Positions 26,068-35,790 of a stretch of DNA of 64,000 nucleotides are shown here, in pieces. The stretch's first letter is position 1. Every line of letters begins with the position of its first letter. The notes beneath the pieces were generated by a model. It searched no databases and was not told where the DNA came from. It saw only the letters and a program-made list of their open reading frames with translations. The stretch covers positions 1,412,788 to 1,476,787 of the forward strand of contig NZ_JAHWDQ010000001.1 of assembly GCF_019312595.1 (NCBI RefSeq), in the 5' to 3' direction. A program made the position numbers and the translations under genes. The stretch comes from Zhongshania aquimaris (GTDB lineage: Bacteria > Pseudomonadota > Gammaproteobacteria > Pseudomonadales > Spongiibacteraceae).

Positions 26068-26136
26068 GCCCTCACAAGCGGAGGGCGTTCTAGCGCTGTA
26101 CTTGCGGGCCGCAACCCGCATTTCCTGTGAAACAGG
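26068..26136 (-). promoter_or_regulatory. Three consecutive hairpins between the lipoprotein and receptor genes
   Basis: In transcript order (minus strand): CCTGT/ACAGG with a 3-base loop (26124-26136), TGCGGG/CCCGCA (26103-26120) and GCCCTC/GAGGGC (26068-26086), the last followed by ATTTTCC. They could be a leaky terminator or mRNA-stabilising structures that give more lipoprotein than receptor. Interpretation is inference. Confidence 0.45.
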
Positions 26137-26152
26137 TACTACTTTTTAATAC

Positions 26153-27838
26153 TTAGGGATTAAGAGGAGCGCTTAAACCTACAGTCCAGCCAGCCAACCA
26201 GTCGTCGCCGGCATTTGCGCCACCAAGGTAGGTTGGTGTTTCGAAGTAAGCGTCAACCGCAGCCACATCGGTAAGTTGGGTTGCTTGGTCGAACACTGCG
26301 GTGCCATCAGCTTTAGTCAAAGTTGCAGCCGTTTTGTAACCGCGGCTACCAACACCACCAACAATCAAACTTTGCGCTGGAATATCGGCGCCACTTATAA
26401 CCACGTTATTAACGTTGCTGTTTGCAGGTGTATCCGCATTACCACCACCAGCCAACCAATTGTTAATATCGAACGTATCAACTCTGTTGCTTGCCTTCGT
26501 AGGCTCGCTACAAGCTATAAGGTTACTGCTTGCCTTACTTACACCGTCCTGCGCCGCTTTAATCGTTTGTGGACCTTCCGTGTTATCTAACTCAAAGCAC
26601 TCGTTACTTGCCATGTTTACTGCGTTAGAGGTAACAATAGAGTTGTACATTTGGAAGAAAACGCCTTCGCGAAACAACGGCCCTTCGGAATCACCCTTAG
26701 AGGTAGCATTGACACCACCGTTTTCATCGATACTTGATGTAATACAAGTCATGTTAGAGATGATCATATTAGTTGTTGGCGTAATCGCGTCACTACGTCC
26801 GCCACCGGTATTATCACCTTCGATACAGCGATTAGCCCCTGAGGTGTGAACAACAACAGCGTACTGAATCATGCCGTTGTAGCCCTCAGAGTAATCGATT
26901 GAATCATCCCCGACGTTAACCGCAACGATGTGATCTGCATTAACAGCGCCACCGAAGAATTCAAAACCGTCATCTTGCGAGGTATAGGCTTGCAGGTAGC
27001 TTAGGGTCGTTCCACTACCAACACCGTTAAATGTAAATGCGTTAAGCTCGTTACCGTCGACAACCTCGAAACCTGCGTGCTTCACAACCACATATTTCAT
27101 TACACCAGAGCTCTCAGCGTTGTTGTTACCACCGTAGGTCGCTGGCTGCCCCTCTGCTTCTTGGTTACAGTTATGCGGGTTATTCGCAGTGGCAGTGAAA
27201 TCACTAACTGCACCTGTACCTGAACCAGTTGCAGTACCGTCATGACACTTGTTAGTCATACCGTTACCGTTGATTTGAATACCGCCCCACAGACCGCGAT
27301 CATCTTCAGTCGCAACGCCATCAATATCTTCGTCGGCAGTGAACGTGATTGGTGCGCCCTCAGTACCGTTAGCAAAAATTTGCGAACCGCGGGTAATACG
27401 CACATAGCTATCTGGACGTTTAAACACCATGGTGACGCCAGCTTCAATATTTAACTTTGTGCCTTCGCCTTCTTGCAGAATTGGCGTACCTGATGCGGCC
27501 GCTTGGCTATCTACGTCCTCACCAATAAAGAGGCTGTCGGCAAATTCATGCACGCCTGAGATCGCAGAGAAAGTCACTTCGTCAGCAGTGATCGGATTTG
27601 TAGAGCTAACAAAGCTGGCAGAATAAAAGCAATCTGCACCCACTACCTGACCTTGGAATGTGTTGCCATTCTTAACATAAGACGCACACGGATTATTGTT
27701 GTTGCCACCGCCGTTATTCGTGCTGTTATCTTGACTATTATCAATGTTAGTAGGGCTTAAATTAATATCGCCGCCACCGCCACAAGCAACAAGCAGTAGG
27801 GCTGATGACATTGCTGTCAGTGCAAAAAGCTTTTTCAT
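26153..27838 (-). CDS. Large lipoprotein with beta-helix-like repeats, partner of the TonB receptor
   Basis: A 561-residue predicted outer-membrane lipoprotein: signal peptide with lipobox LVAC (C19), then a low-complexity linker (CGGGGD, NNGGGNNNNP). The mature part is rich in Gly, Asn, Asp, Thr and has short beta-strand/turn alternation resembling a parallel beta-helix (RGLWGGIQINGNG; GVMKYVVVKHAGFEVVDGN; SYLQAYTSQDDGFEFFGGAVN; SIDYSEGYNGMIQYAVVVH). Paired cysteines (e.g. PCASYV/ADCFYS, RCIEGD/MTCITS) suggest disulfides. ATG at 27838 has GGAG 9-12 bases upstream; the frame extends seven codons further. It is the first gene of an operon with a TonB receptor and is preceded by a tandem Pho box. 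I do not recognise a characterised family; it probably captures substrate for the receptor. Confidence 0.8.
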   Translation of the reverse strand: MKKLFALTAMSSALLLVACGGGGDINLSPTNIDNSQDNSTNNGGGNNNNPCASYVKNGNTFQGQVVGADCFYSASFVSSTNPITADEVTFSAISGVHEFADSLFIGEDVDSQAAASGTPILQEGEGTKLNIEAGVTMVFKRPDSYVRITRGSQIFANGTEGAPITFTADEDIDGVATEDDRGLWGGIQINGNGMTNKCHDGTATGSGTGAVSDFTATANNPHNCNQEAEGQPATYGGNNNAESSGVMKYVVVKHAGFEVVDGNELNAFTFNGVGSGTTLSYLQAYTSQDDGFEFFGGAVNADHIVAVNVGDDSIDYSEGYNGMIQYAVVVHTSGANRCIEGDNTGGGRSDAITPTTNMIISNMTCITSSIDENGGVNATSKGDSEGPLFREGVFFQMYNSIVTSNAVNMASNECFELDNTEGPQTIKAAQDGVSKASSNLIACSEPTKASNRVDTFDINNWLAGGGNADTPANSNVNNVVISGADIPAQSLIVGGVGSRGYKTAATLTKADGTAVFDQATQLTDVAAVDAYFETPTYLGGANAGDDWLAGWTVGLSAPLNP

Positions 27839-27895
27839 ATTTACTATCTCCGAAACCAACTCTAAGGATTTTCTAGGATTGAATTTATGTAGCGT

Positions 27896-27951
27896 ATGGT
27901 AGGGAGACTTGGTGACAGATATGTGAATAGTATGTTGCAGTTATGTGACAC
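27896..27951 (-). promoter_or_regulatory. Tandem Pho box with -10 element (PhoB-type promoter)
   Basis: Read on the minus strand, four 7-base units follow each other with exact 11-base spacing: GTGTCAC (27951-27945), CTGCAAC (27940-27934), TATTCAC (27929-27923) and CTGTCAC (27918-27912), separated by the A/T-rich 4-mers ATAA, ATAC, ATAT. This is the PhoB box layout (CTGTCAT plus 4 A/T bases, repeated), present twice. Ten bases after the last unit comes TACCAT (27901-27896), a 4/6 match to the -10, the standard distance in PhoB-activated promoters where the Pho box replaces the -35. The lipoprotein ATG follows 57 bases later. Confidence 0.75.
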
Positions 27952-28058
27952 GTTGTGAACGGAAACACTTTGTTCATTTTTACGTAGAGACTAATGCGCA
28001 CAGAGAATTAAATAGCGCTATAAAAACCGCCTGGCTAGGAATGCGGAGTACACAAACA

Positions 28059-28086
28059 AAAATGCCGCTGTAAACAGCGGCATTTT
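28059..28086 (-). terminator. Rho-independent terminator of the hfq-purA gene cluster
   Basis: AAAATGCCGCTG (28059-28070) and CAGCGGCATTTT (28075-28086) form a perfect 12-base stem with a 4-base loop. On the minus strand it ends in TTTTTGTTTG, 25 bases after the purA stop. Confidence 0.92.
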
Positions 28087-28111
28087 AACTTTCTAACATC
28101 AGCTAAATTGC

Positions 28112-29425
<1,314 letters not shown>

Positions 29426-29457
29426 TTAATACACTGACTCACAACCACCGAGCCCAA

Positions 29458-30627
29458 TTAATTCAGCGATACAACACACCACTGTTCTTGCTCTTTGCGA
29501 ACTACTCGGTCACATGCCGCGTCGGCATCTTGTCCTGGCAGGCCGCAAATTACCTTTTCACCCGACTCGCGCAAGGACTGCACAAACTGCCACTGCGTAG
29601 GACTCGGATCGTAAGGTGCAAATATCGCCGCCGGCTCAGTCACCGGAGACAACAAGCCCAATAGAGCTTTTAAATCGATACTAAAACCAGTAGCCGGACG
29701 TGCGCGCCCGAATACTTCGCCGATGTCGTCATAACGACCGCCCGACGCCAGCGCCTGACCGTGTTCGCGAACCAGTGCAGAAAACACAACGCCCGTGTGG
29801 TAGTGGTAACCACGCAGCTCGGCCAGATCAAAATAGAACTGCAAGTCTGGAATACGCAGCGCCAAGGTTTCGGTTAGCTGCTCTAAACTGGCAATCGCCT
29901 CAATGGCTTCCGGAATATCAGCAAAAACCTGCCGACCTTTGGCCAATACATCTTTGCCGCCGTGCAATTCATTTAATGCCAACAGGTGCCCAGCGACACC
30001 GTCGCTCACCGGTAAATTCGCCACAAAAGCGCGCAATTCAGTCTTGGCTTTGCGCTGCAATATATCGAAATAACTCGCTTCTTGTTCAGCGTTTAGCGCT
30101 GCTGCATTGATCACCGCACGGTATACACCCACGTGACCGGTATCTAAGGTAATGCCATCAAGTCCGGCAACCCGCAGGGTTTCCAGCATCAGGCAAATAA
30201 TTTCTAAATCACTGGCGGGGCTGTTATCGCCGTACAATTCAGCGCCCAACTGAATGGGAGAGCGCGAGGCCAATGGCTTTTTAGGTTTGCTATGCAGCAC
30301 ACTGCCGGCGTAACAAAGCCGGACCGGGCCTTCTCGACCCAAACTGTGCGCATCAATACGTGCAGCTTGCGGAGTGATATCGGCACGCAAGCCCATCATT
30401 CTACCAGTGAGCTGGTCGGTTACCCGAAAGGTCAACAAATCAATGTCGCTACCCAAGCCCACCAATAATGATTCGGTGTATTCCAACATAGGTGGAATCA
30501 CCAACTCATAGCCCCAGCGTTTATAGAGGTCTAAAAGTTGCCGACGCAGTGCTTCAACCTGTGCCGCTTGTGCGGGCAACAGTTCCTCAACACCGTCCGG
30601 GAGTAGCCAACGATCTACCGAAGTCAT
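29458..30627 (-). CDS. hisZ: ATP phosphoribosyltransferase regulatory subunit HisZ
   Basis: A 389-residue paralogue of histidyl-tRNA synthetase that lacks aminoacylation and activates the short form of HisG in histidine synthesis. Class II synthetase core features: RWLLPDGVEELLPAQA at the N-terminus, MLEYTESLLVGLGSD, motif 2-like MMGLRADITPQAARI and YYHTG in the C-terminal part. The anticodon-binding domain of HisRS is absent or shortened, as expected. The presence of HisZ implies a short HisG elsewhere in the genome. Located between the DUF2065 gene (35-base gap) and purA. Confidence 0.95.
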   Translation of the reverse strand: MTSVDRWLLPDGVEELLPAQAAQVEALRRQLLDLYKRWGYELVIPPMLEYTESLLVGLGSDIDLLTFRVTDQLTGRMMGLRADITPQAARIDAHSLGREGPVRLCYAGSVLHSKPKKPLASRSPIQLGAELYGDNSPASDLEIICLMLETLRVAGLDGITLDTGHVGVYRAVINAAALNAEQEASYFDILQRKAKTELRAFVANLPVSDGVAGHLLALNELHGGKDVLAKGRQVFADIPEAIEAIASLEQLTETLALRIPDLQFYFDLAELRGYHYHTGVVFSALVREHGQALASGGRYDDIGEVFGRARPATGFSIDLKALLGLLSPVTEPAAIFAPYDPSPTQWQFVQSLRESGEKVICGLPGQDADAACDRVVRKEQEQWCVVSLN

Positions 30628-30662
30628 ACGCGATTTTTGCTCTCTTGATCAGCCATCAGACT

Positions 30663-30848
30663 TTATCGCAGCACACTCAATAAAATGAGGCCCGATAACA
30701 TACTTATTAAACCGACAATGCGAACAGTTTTAGTGTCCATATCTGCCATCCGGTATGCTAGTAACCGCCATCTTTCTGGACTCAGAAACGGCAGCAAACC
30801 TTCAATAATAAGTACCAGACTGAGAGCCACTGACAGTTCCTGCCACAT
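30663..30848 (-). CDS. DUF2065 small membrane protein
   Basis: A 61-residue protein with two hydrophobic helices: LSVALSLVLIIEGLLPFLSP and IVGLISMLSGLILLSVL, split by a charged loop (ERWRLLAYRMADMDTKTVR). This is the DUF2065 pattern normally found between hflC and hisZ/purA. Family members begin M-W-Q-E-L, so the ATG at 30848 is chosen over the longer frame to 30890. Function unknown. Confidence 0.9.
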   Translation of the reverse strand: MWQELSVALSLVLIIEGLLPFLSPERWRLLAYRMADMDTKTVRIVGLISMLSGLILLSVLR

Positions 30849-30934
30849 GCGCTTTGCCTGCCACAAACATAAAAAATCCGCGCTGCCCAAAGACGTTTCG
30901 GTCTCGGATCAGCCCGGATGTGTGAATGATACCA

Positions 30935-30958
30935 CACTCCCCGCTATAGCGAGGAGTG
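30935..30958 (-). terminator. Hairpin after hflC, possible weak terminator
   Basis: CACTCC/GGAGTG continued after one mismatch by CGC/GCG closes a TATA loop. It starts 10 bases after the hflC stop on the minus strand. The downstream sequence (TGGTATCATT) is only mildly T-rich, so partial termination or mRNA protection are both possible. Confidence 0.45.
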
Positions 30959-30968
30959 AAAGGGTAAC

Positions 30969-31844
30969 TTATCGCTTATCCGCACCCTGCTTCAGGTAGC
31001 GGAAGAACTCGCTTTTGCTGTCGACGACCAAGAGGTCACCTTTATTACTAAATGACGCCCGATACGCTTCCAAGCTGCGAACAAAAGCATAAAACTCGGG
31101 GTCGGCACTATAAGCCGCCGCGTAGGTGCGGGCTGCTAATGCGTCGCCCTCACCGCGCAACACCTGCGCGTCACGGTAGGCATTTGCACCGATAACAGTG
31201 CGCTGACGATCAGCCGTCGCACGAATTTTCTCAGCCAATTCGCGACCAGTAGAGCGATGCTCGCGCGCTTCGCGCTCACGCTCAGACTTCATCCGGTCAA
31301 ACACCGACTGGCTAACCTGCGATGGCAGATCGATACGTTTAACTCGGACATCAACTAACTGGATACCAAATTCGCTAGTAGTGATCTCGTTGAGGTCGCG
31401 AGTTAAATCGGTCATCAACAGATCGCGCTCACCCGACACCACTTCGTGGAAGGTACGCTCGCCGAACTTATTTCGCAGACCAGTATTAATACGCTGAGCT
31501 AACAAACCCTCGGCGCGAACTTCCTCACCGTTGGTCGCGGTATAGTACTTTTGGGTATCGATAACACGCCATTTAGCATAGAAATCCACGTCTAGCGGCT
31601 TTTTCTCAATGGTTAAAAAACGCTGCGTCGGCGCATCCAAGGTCAAAATACGACGCTCGAATTTACGCACCATATGCACAAACGGTGTTTTAATATGCAG
31701 ACCCACTGCGATATCGGGGTCGACGATTTCACCAAACTTGAGCAGTACGGCCCGTTCAGTCTCACGCACGATATACAAAGAATTGAACGCCAGCACCAAC
31801 GCGCCCAACAATAAAATGACAACGGTAAAAGAACGATTACCCAT
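30969..31844 (-). CDS. hflC: HflC, SPFH-domain regulator of FtsH protease
   Basis: Inner-membrane SPFH (band 7) protein that forms a large cage with HflK around FtsH. The chosen 291-residue form starts MGNRSFTVVILLLGALVLAF, an N-terminal membrane anchor, then VRETERAVLLKFGEIV and the band 7 core, and a long helix (MKSEREREAREHRSTGRELAEKI, natural). The frame is open further upstream, but the ATG at 31844 comes one base after the hflK stop, the usual arrangement for this pair. C-terminal residues SEFFRYLKQ are conserved. Confidence 0.97.
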   Translation of the reverse strand: MGNRSFTVVILLLGALVLAFNSLYIVRETERAVLLKFGEIVDPDIAVGLHIKTPFVHMVRKFERRILTLDAPTQRFLTIEKKPLDVDFYAKWRVIDTQKYYTATNGEEVRAEGLLAQRINTGLRNKFGERTFHEVVSGERDLLMTDLTRDLNEITTSEFGIQLVDVRVKRIDLPSQVSQSVFDRMKSEREREAREHRSTGRELAEKIRATADRQRTVIGANAYRDAQVLRGEGDALAARTYAAAYSADPEFYAFVRSLEAYRASFSNKGDLLVVDSKSEFFRYLKQGADKR

Positions 31845-31845
31845 G

Positions 31846-32985
31846 TTAGCGACCCTCTCTGCGAGTGGTTTGCGTATCGCGGCGTAACTGCTCAACCACC
31901 TTATCTGTCAACGCACGTATATCGACTTCTTCTTGAGAACCCTTGCGAACAGTCGCAGATTTATCCATTAATTTATCGATAGGCAGATACATCATATTGT
32001 TGCCGCCATCGACGTCGACCATCACTTTAGTCGCGTCACTGTATAAGGTTTCTAAGGCATCAATATACAGACGCTCGCGAGTCACCTGAGGTGCCTTGCG
32101 ATACTCAGTAAATAAGTTTGCGAATCGCTGCGCCTCACCCTCTGCCCTTGCCACAACCTGCTCTTTATACGCCTGCGCTTCTTCTAGTTGGCGCTGAGCC
32201 GCACCGCGCGCTTCAGGAATAATGCCATTTGCATACGCTTCGGCTTCGTTCTTTAAACGTTCGCGATCCTCTTTGGCTCGTGTTACGTCATCAAAAGCGT
32301 CCTGCACTTGCGACGGCGCTTGGGCATCTTCAATATTAACCTTGGCTACCAAAATACCGCTTTGGTAAGTATCCAAATACGCCTGCAGGCGCTGCTGAGT
32401 ATCAACCGCAATCTGTTCGCGGCCTTCCGTAATAACCTGATCCATTTTTGAACTGCCCACCACATGACGCAGCGCACTTTCCAGCGCGTGCTCCAAGCTG
32501 AGCTCAGGACTTTTTACTTTGAGAAGAAAGTTGGCTGGGTCAGCGACGGTGTATTGAACCGACAAGGCGACATCAACAATATTTTCATCTTCAGTCAACA
32601 TTTGACCGCGGCTAGCCACTCCGCGCACTTTGGTCACATTTATTTTGTTCACTTCATCAATCAGCGGTGGATTCCAGCGCAGACCTGGCATTACCGTTTG
32701 GTGATACACGCCCAGACGCAAGACCACTGCCCGCTCCTGCTGGTCGACCTGATAAAAGCCGAACAAGCCCCAGACAATAACCGCTAGTACGCCAAAGATA
32801 GCAAACGTACTCGCGCCTATTTTGACGTCCCCACCATTACCTCCACCGGGCTTTTTACCCCCGCCAAAAATACCGTTGAGCTTTTCCTGAAGCTTTTTTA
32901 GCGCCTCATCTAAATCCGGCGGCCCTTGGTTTTTACCACCCCAAGGATCGTTGTCTTTGCCACCACCCGGCTCATTCCAAGCCAT
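31846..32985 (-). CDS. hflK: HflK, SPFH-domain regulator of FtsH protease
   Basis: A 379-residue partner of HflC. The N-terminus has the typical Gly/Asn/Pro-rich cytoplasmic part (MAWNEPGGGKDNDPWGG; GIFGGGKKPGGGNGGD), one membrane span (FAIFGVLAVIVWGLFGFY), then FYQVDQQERAVVLRLGVY and the SPFH domain with NIEDAQAP and the charged coiled-coil region ending in a basic tail. Follows hflX (103-base gap) and precedes hflC (1-base gap). Confidence 0.97.
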   Translation of the reverse strand: MAWNEPGGGKDNDPWGGKNQGPPDLDEALKKLQEKLNGIFGGGKKPGGGNGGDVKIGASTFAIFGVLAVIVWGLFGFYQVDQQERAVVLRLGVYHQTVMPGLRWNPPLIDEVNKINVTKVRGVASRGQMLTEDENIVDVALSVQYTVADPANFLLKVKSPELSLEHALESALRHVVGSSKMDQVITEGREQIAVDTQQRLQAYLDTYQSGILVAKVNIEDAQAPSQVQDAFDDVTRAKEDRERLKNEAEAYANGIIPEARGAAQRQLEEAQAYKEQVVARAEGEAQRFANLFTEYRKAPQVTRERLYIDALETLYSDATKVMVDVDGGNNMMYLPIDKLMDKSATVRKGSQEEVDIRALTDKVVEQLRRDTQTTRREGR

Positions 32986-33088
32986 AGCCCTCTCCTATGT
33001 TATCGTATTGTTCGCTATTAAATTATCACGACCGTATTGGCCTTCGCATAGAATCAGCGATCCAACGACTTAATGTCCGGCGGGCAGT

Positions 33089-34405
33089 CTAGCAGAATTC
33101 TTCCTGCGTGCTAACCGGACGCGTCGAGTGCAAAAGCGCTTCGCTTACCGACTCGTTCGACAAAAATCGTTGCCAATCCGACTCCAGCAAGCGCAGCTGT
33201 AAATTCTGCGAGCCATCGTCATTGAGTTTTTCATCAAGCACTGCGCCGAGCCCGTATAGTAAGGCCCGCAATCGGCCTTGACCCGCAGTCAGGGTAATAG
33301 TTGTTTCACAAATTTCATTACCGAGAATGTCACTTAAGGCCTCATAAAACAGCGCCAAGCCCTTCGAGTCCCGCGCTGAAAGCCAAACTCGCACCGGCCT
33401 GCCGGTATCGTCACGCTCTATACGCGGTTCGACATCAACCAGGTCAGTTTTGTTATACACCTCAAGCAGCGGAATATCCCCCGCGCCGATTTCCGCTAAC
33501 ACACCAACCACTTGCTTTATATTATCGTTGCGCTCAGGGTCCGCGCAGTCAACAACGTGGATCAGCAAATCCGCCATCGCGGCCTCTTCCAGCGTTGCTC
33601 GGAATGCCTCGACCAGTTTATGGGGGAGATGACGGATAAAACCAACCGTATCAGCCAAAATAACGGGGCCGACGTCACCTACCTGAATACGCCTAACCGT
33701 CGGGTCAAGCGTCGCAAACAACTGGTCAGCAGCGTAGACATCTGAGGTTGTCAGCACATTAAAGAGCGTCGACTTCCCCGCGTTGGTATAACCCACTAAA
33801 GATAAGGCGGGGATCTCAGCACGACGCCGCGCCCGTCTGGCCTGTTCGCGCTGCTTGCGAACCTTTTGCAGCCGCGCCTGAATACTCGTAATACGCGCAC
33901 GCAATAGTCGGCGGTCCGTTTCAAGCTGAGACTCACCCGGCCCTCGCAAACCGATACCGCCCTTTTGCCGCTCAAGATGCGTCCAGCCCCGCACGAGACG
34001 TGTGGACATGTGCTGAAGCTGAGCAAGCTCAACCTGCAATTTACCCTCATGGGTATTCGCACGCTGAGCAAAAATATCGAGAATCAAACCAGTACGATCA
34101 AGCACGCGACACTGCAGCTCGCGCTCGATGTTGCGTTCTTGACTGGGAGAAAGGGCGTGATTAAACAGCACGATCTCGCCTTCATTGGCGATTAGCGCTT
34201 CGCGAATTTCTTCGAGCTTACCGGTACCGACGAATAGTCGAGCATCCGGCCGCTGACGCGAGCCGGTGATGAACGCAACTGGGTCTCCCCCTGCGGAGGT
34301 GACCAGCTGCACAAATTCGTTGGAATCTTCTCGCTCGTTCTCACTGTGAAAATCCAGATGGACGAGAATTGCACGCTCACCGGAATTAGGTCTTTCAAAT
34401 AGCAA
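33089..34405 (-). CDS. hflX: HflX, ribosome-associated GTPase
   Basis: Binds 50S subunits and splits stalled ribosomes, e.g. after heat shock. The 438-residue product has the HflX N-terminal domain (ERAILVHLDFH; FVGTGKLEEIREAL; FNHALSPSQERNIER), the linker GGIGLRGPGESQLETDRR and the G domain with G1 GYTNAGKS, G3 DTVGFI and G4 NKTD. The start appears to be TTG at 34405: Pseudomonas HflX begins similarly (x-x-F-E-R), GAGG lies 8 bases upstream, and no ATG gives a full N-terminus. Lies 28 bases after hfq, as in most gammaproteobacteria. Confidence 0.95.
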   Translation of the reverse strand: MLFERPNSGERAILVHLDFHSENEREDSNEFVQLVTSAGGDPVAFITGSRQRPDARLFVGTGKLEEIREALIANEGEIVLFNHALSPSQERNIERELQCRVLDRTGLILDIFAQRANTHEGKLQVELAQLQHMSTRLVRGWTHLERQKGGIGLRGPGESQLETDRRLLRARITSIQARLQKVRKQREQARRARRRAEIPALSLVGYTNAGKSTLFNVLTTSDVYAADQLFATLDPTVRRIQVGDVGPVILADTVGFIRHLPHKLVEAFRATLEEAAMADLLIHVVDCADPERNDNIKQVVGVLAEIGAGDIPLLEVYNKTDLVDVEPRIERDDTGRPVRVWLSARDSKGLALFYEALSDILGNEICETTITLTAGQGRLRALLYGLGAVLDEKLNDDGSQNLQLRLLESDWQRFLSNESVSEALLHSTRPVSTQEEFC

Positions 34406-34433
34406 GGACGAACCTCAATTCAAAGAATTGCCG

Positions 34434-34694
34434 TTATTCAGCGTCTTCTTGTTCTTCGTCATCTTCTGGCGGGTGCGCCATCGGCAAACGAACAACACGA
34501 GACGGTACAACGGTAGAAATGGCGTGCTTGTACACCATTTGGCTAACCGTGTTTTTCAACAGCACAACAAATTGGTCGAAGGACTCAATTTGGCCCTGAA
34601 GCTTGATACCGTTAACCAGATAAATCGATACCGGAATACGCTCCTTGCGAAGAATATTCAGATAAGGGTCTTGTAAGCTATGCCCTTTTGACAT
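34434..34694 (-). CDS. hfq: Hfq RNA chaperone
   Basis: Hexameric Sm-like protein that pairs small RNAs with mRNAs. The 86-residue product has Sm1 ([21 protein letters not shown]) and Sm2 ([12 protein letters not shown]) and an acidic tail ([11 protein letters not shown]) instead of the long E. coli extension. The ATG at 34694 has a strong GGAGG 7 bases upstream; the open frame to 34742 is not used. The 124-base space to miaA probably holds a promoter. Confidence 0.98.
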   Translation of the reverse strand: MSKGHSLQDPYLNILRKERIPVSIYLVNGIKLQGQIESFDQFVVLLKNTVSQMVYKHAISTVVPSRVVRLPMAHPPEDDEEQEDAE

Positions 34695-34818
34695 GGTGTA
34701 GCCTCCTGTATGCCCAAACCGGGCGTTGATAAAACCTATCAATAAAAAGCAGCAATATGGATCACAAACCTGCGAATTAGTTCGTAATCAGACTGGGTAA
34801 TTTGCAGTATACCGTAAG

Positions 34819-35790
34819 TTAATGTCCTACGGCAGCGCCATATCGCATCAAGACCTTATTTAGCTGGGATTCCGTATTTTCGCCAGAATCTAACCACATC
34901 AAATCTGACCAACCCCGCAACCACGTTAATTGGCGCTTAGCTAACTGACGGGTGGCAATTAAGGCTCTCTCAAACGCCTCGTTCTTGTCATAATCACCCC
35001 GCAAATGCTCCCAGACCTGGCGATAACCCACCGCCCTAATCGATGGCAAGTCGGGATGGAGGTCCCCACGCGCCATTAAGCCCGCAACCTCATCAATAAA
35101 ACCGCTATCAAACATTTGTCGCAAGCGCTGTTCAATACGACGGTGCAATACCGCGCGATCAGGTGGCGCAATCGCAAATTGATGTACTTGATAGGGCAAT
35201 GTCTGCGCCAACTGTCTAGCCTGCCATTGGGTCATCGTAACGCCGCTGATTTGGTAAACCTCCAGCGCTCTCGATAGTCGCTGGGAGTGGTTGGGGTGGA
35301 TACGCGCCGCCGATTCCGGATCTACAGCAGCCAATTCCGCATGCACCGCCGGCCAGCCATTTTCCGCCGCCAACGCACTAATTTTGGCCCGAACCGCGGG
35401 ATCGGCACTGGGCATGTCGGCCAAGCCTTCCATTAAGGCCTTGAAGTACAGCATGGTACCACCCACCAACAGCGGTATACGTCCCGCTGACGCACTAGCC
35501 GCCATCGCCGCGAGCGCATCGCGACGAAATTGCGCCGCCGAGTAGGGTTCTGATGGGTCGCAAATATCAATCAACTGATGGGGGTAGCGCGCCAACGTAT
35601 CTGCATCAGGCTTTGCACTGCCAATATTTAATCCGCGATAAACTAGGGCTGAATCCACACTAATAAGATCGCAGGGCAAATGGTCGCTTAACGCTAAGGC
35701 CAAATCGGTTTTACCCGCTGCGGTCGGCCCCATTAAAAATATGGCCGGCGGTAAATCACTTTCGGTATCTAAGGATGAGCTAGCGACCAC
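34819..35790 (-). CDS. miaA: tRNA dimethylallyltransferase MiaA
   Basis: Adds a dimethylallyl group to A37 of tRNAs reading UNN codons. P-loop GPTAAGKT at 21-28, substrate region [16 protein letters not shown], and C-terminal [14 protein letters not shown] are the family marks; 323 residues is the usual size. Start is GTG at 35790, which overlaps the mutL end by 11 bases, implying coupling. Confidence 0.97.
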   Translation of the reverse strand: MVASSSLDTESDLPPAIFLMGPTAAGKTDLALALSDHLPCDLISVDSALVYRGLNIGSAKPDADTLARYPHQLIDICDPSEPYSAAQFRRDALAAMAASASAGRIPLLVGGTMLYFKALMEGLADMPSADPAVRAKISALAAENGWPAVHAELAAVDPESAARIHPNHSQRLSRALEVYQISGVTMTQWQARQLAQTLPYQVHQFAIAPPDRAVLHRRIEQRLRQMFDSGFIDEVAGLMARGDLHPDLPSIRAVGYRQVWEHLRGDYDKNEAFERALIATRQLAKRQLTWLRGWSDLMWLDSGENTESQLNKVLMRYGAAVGH

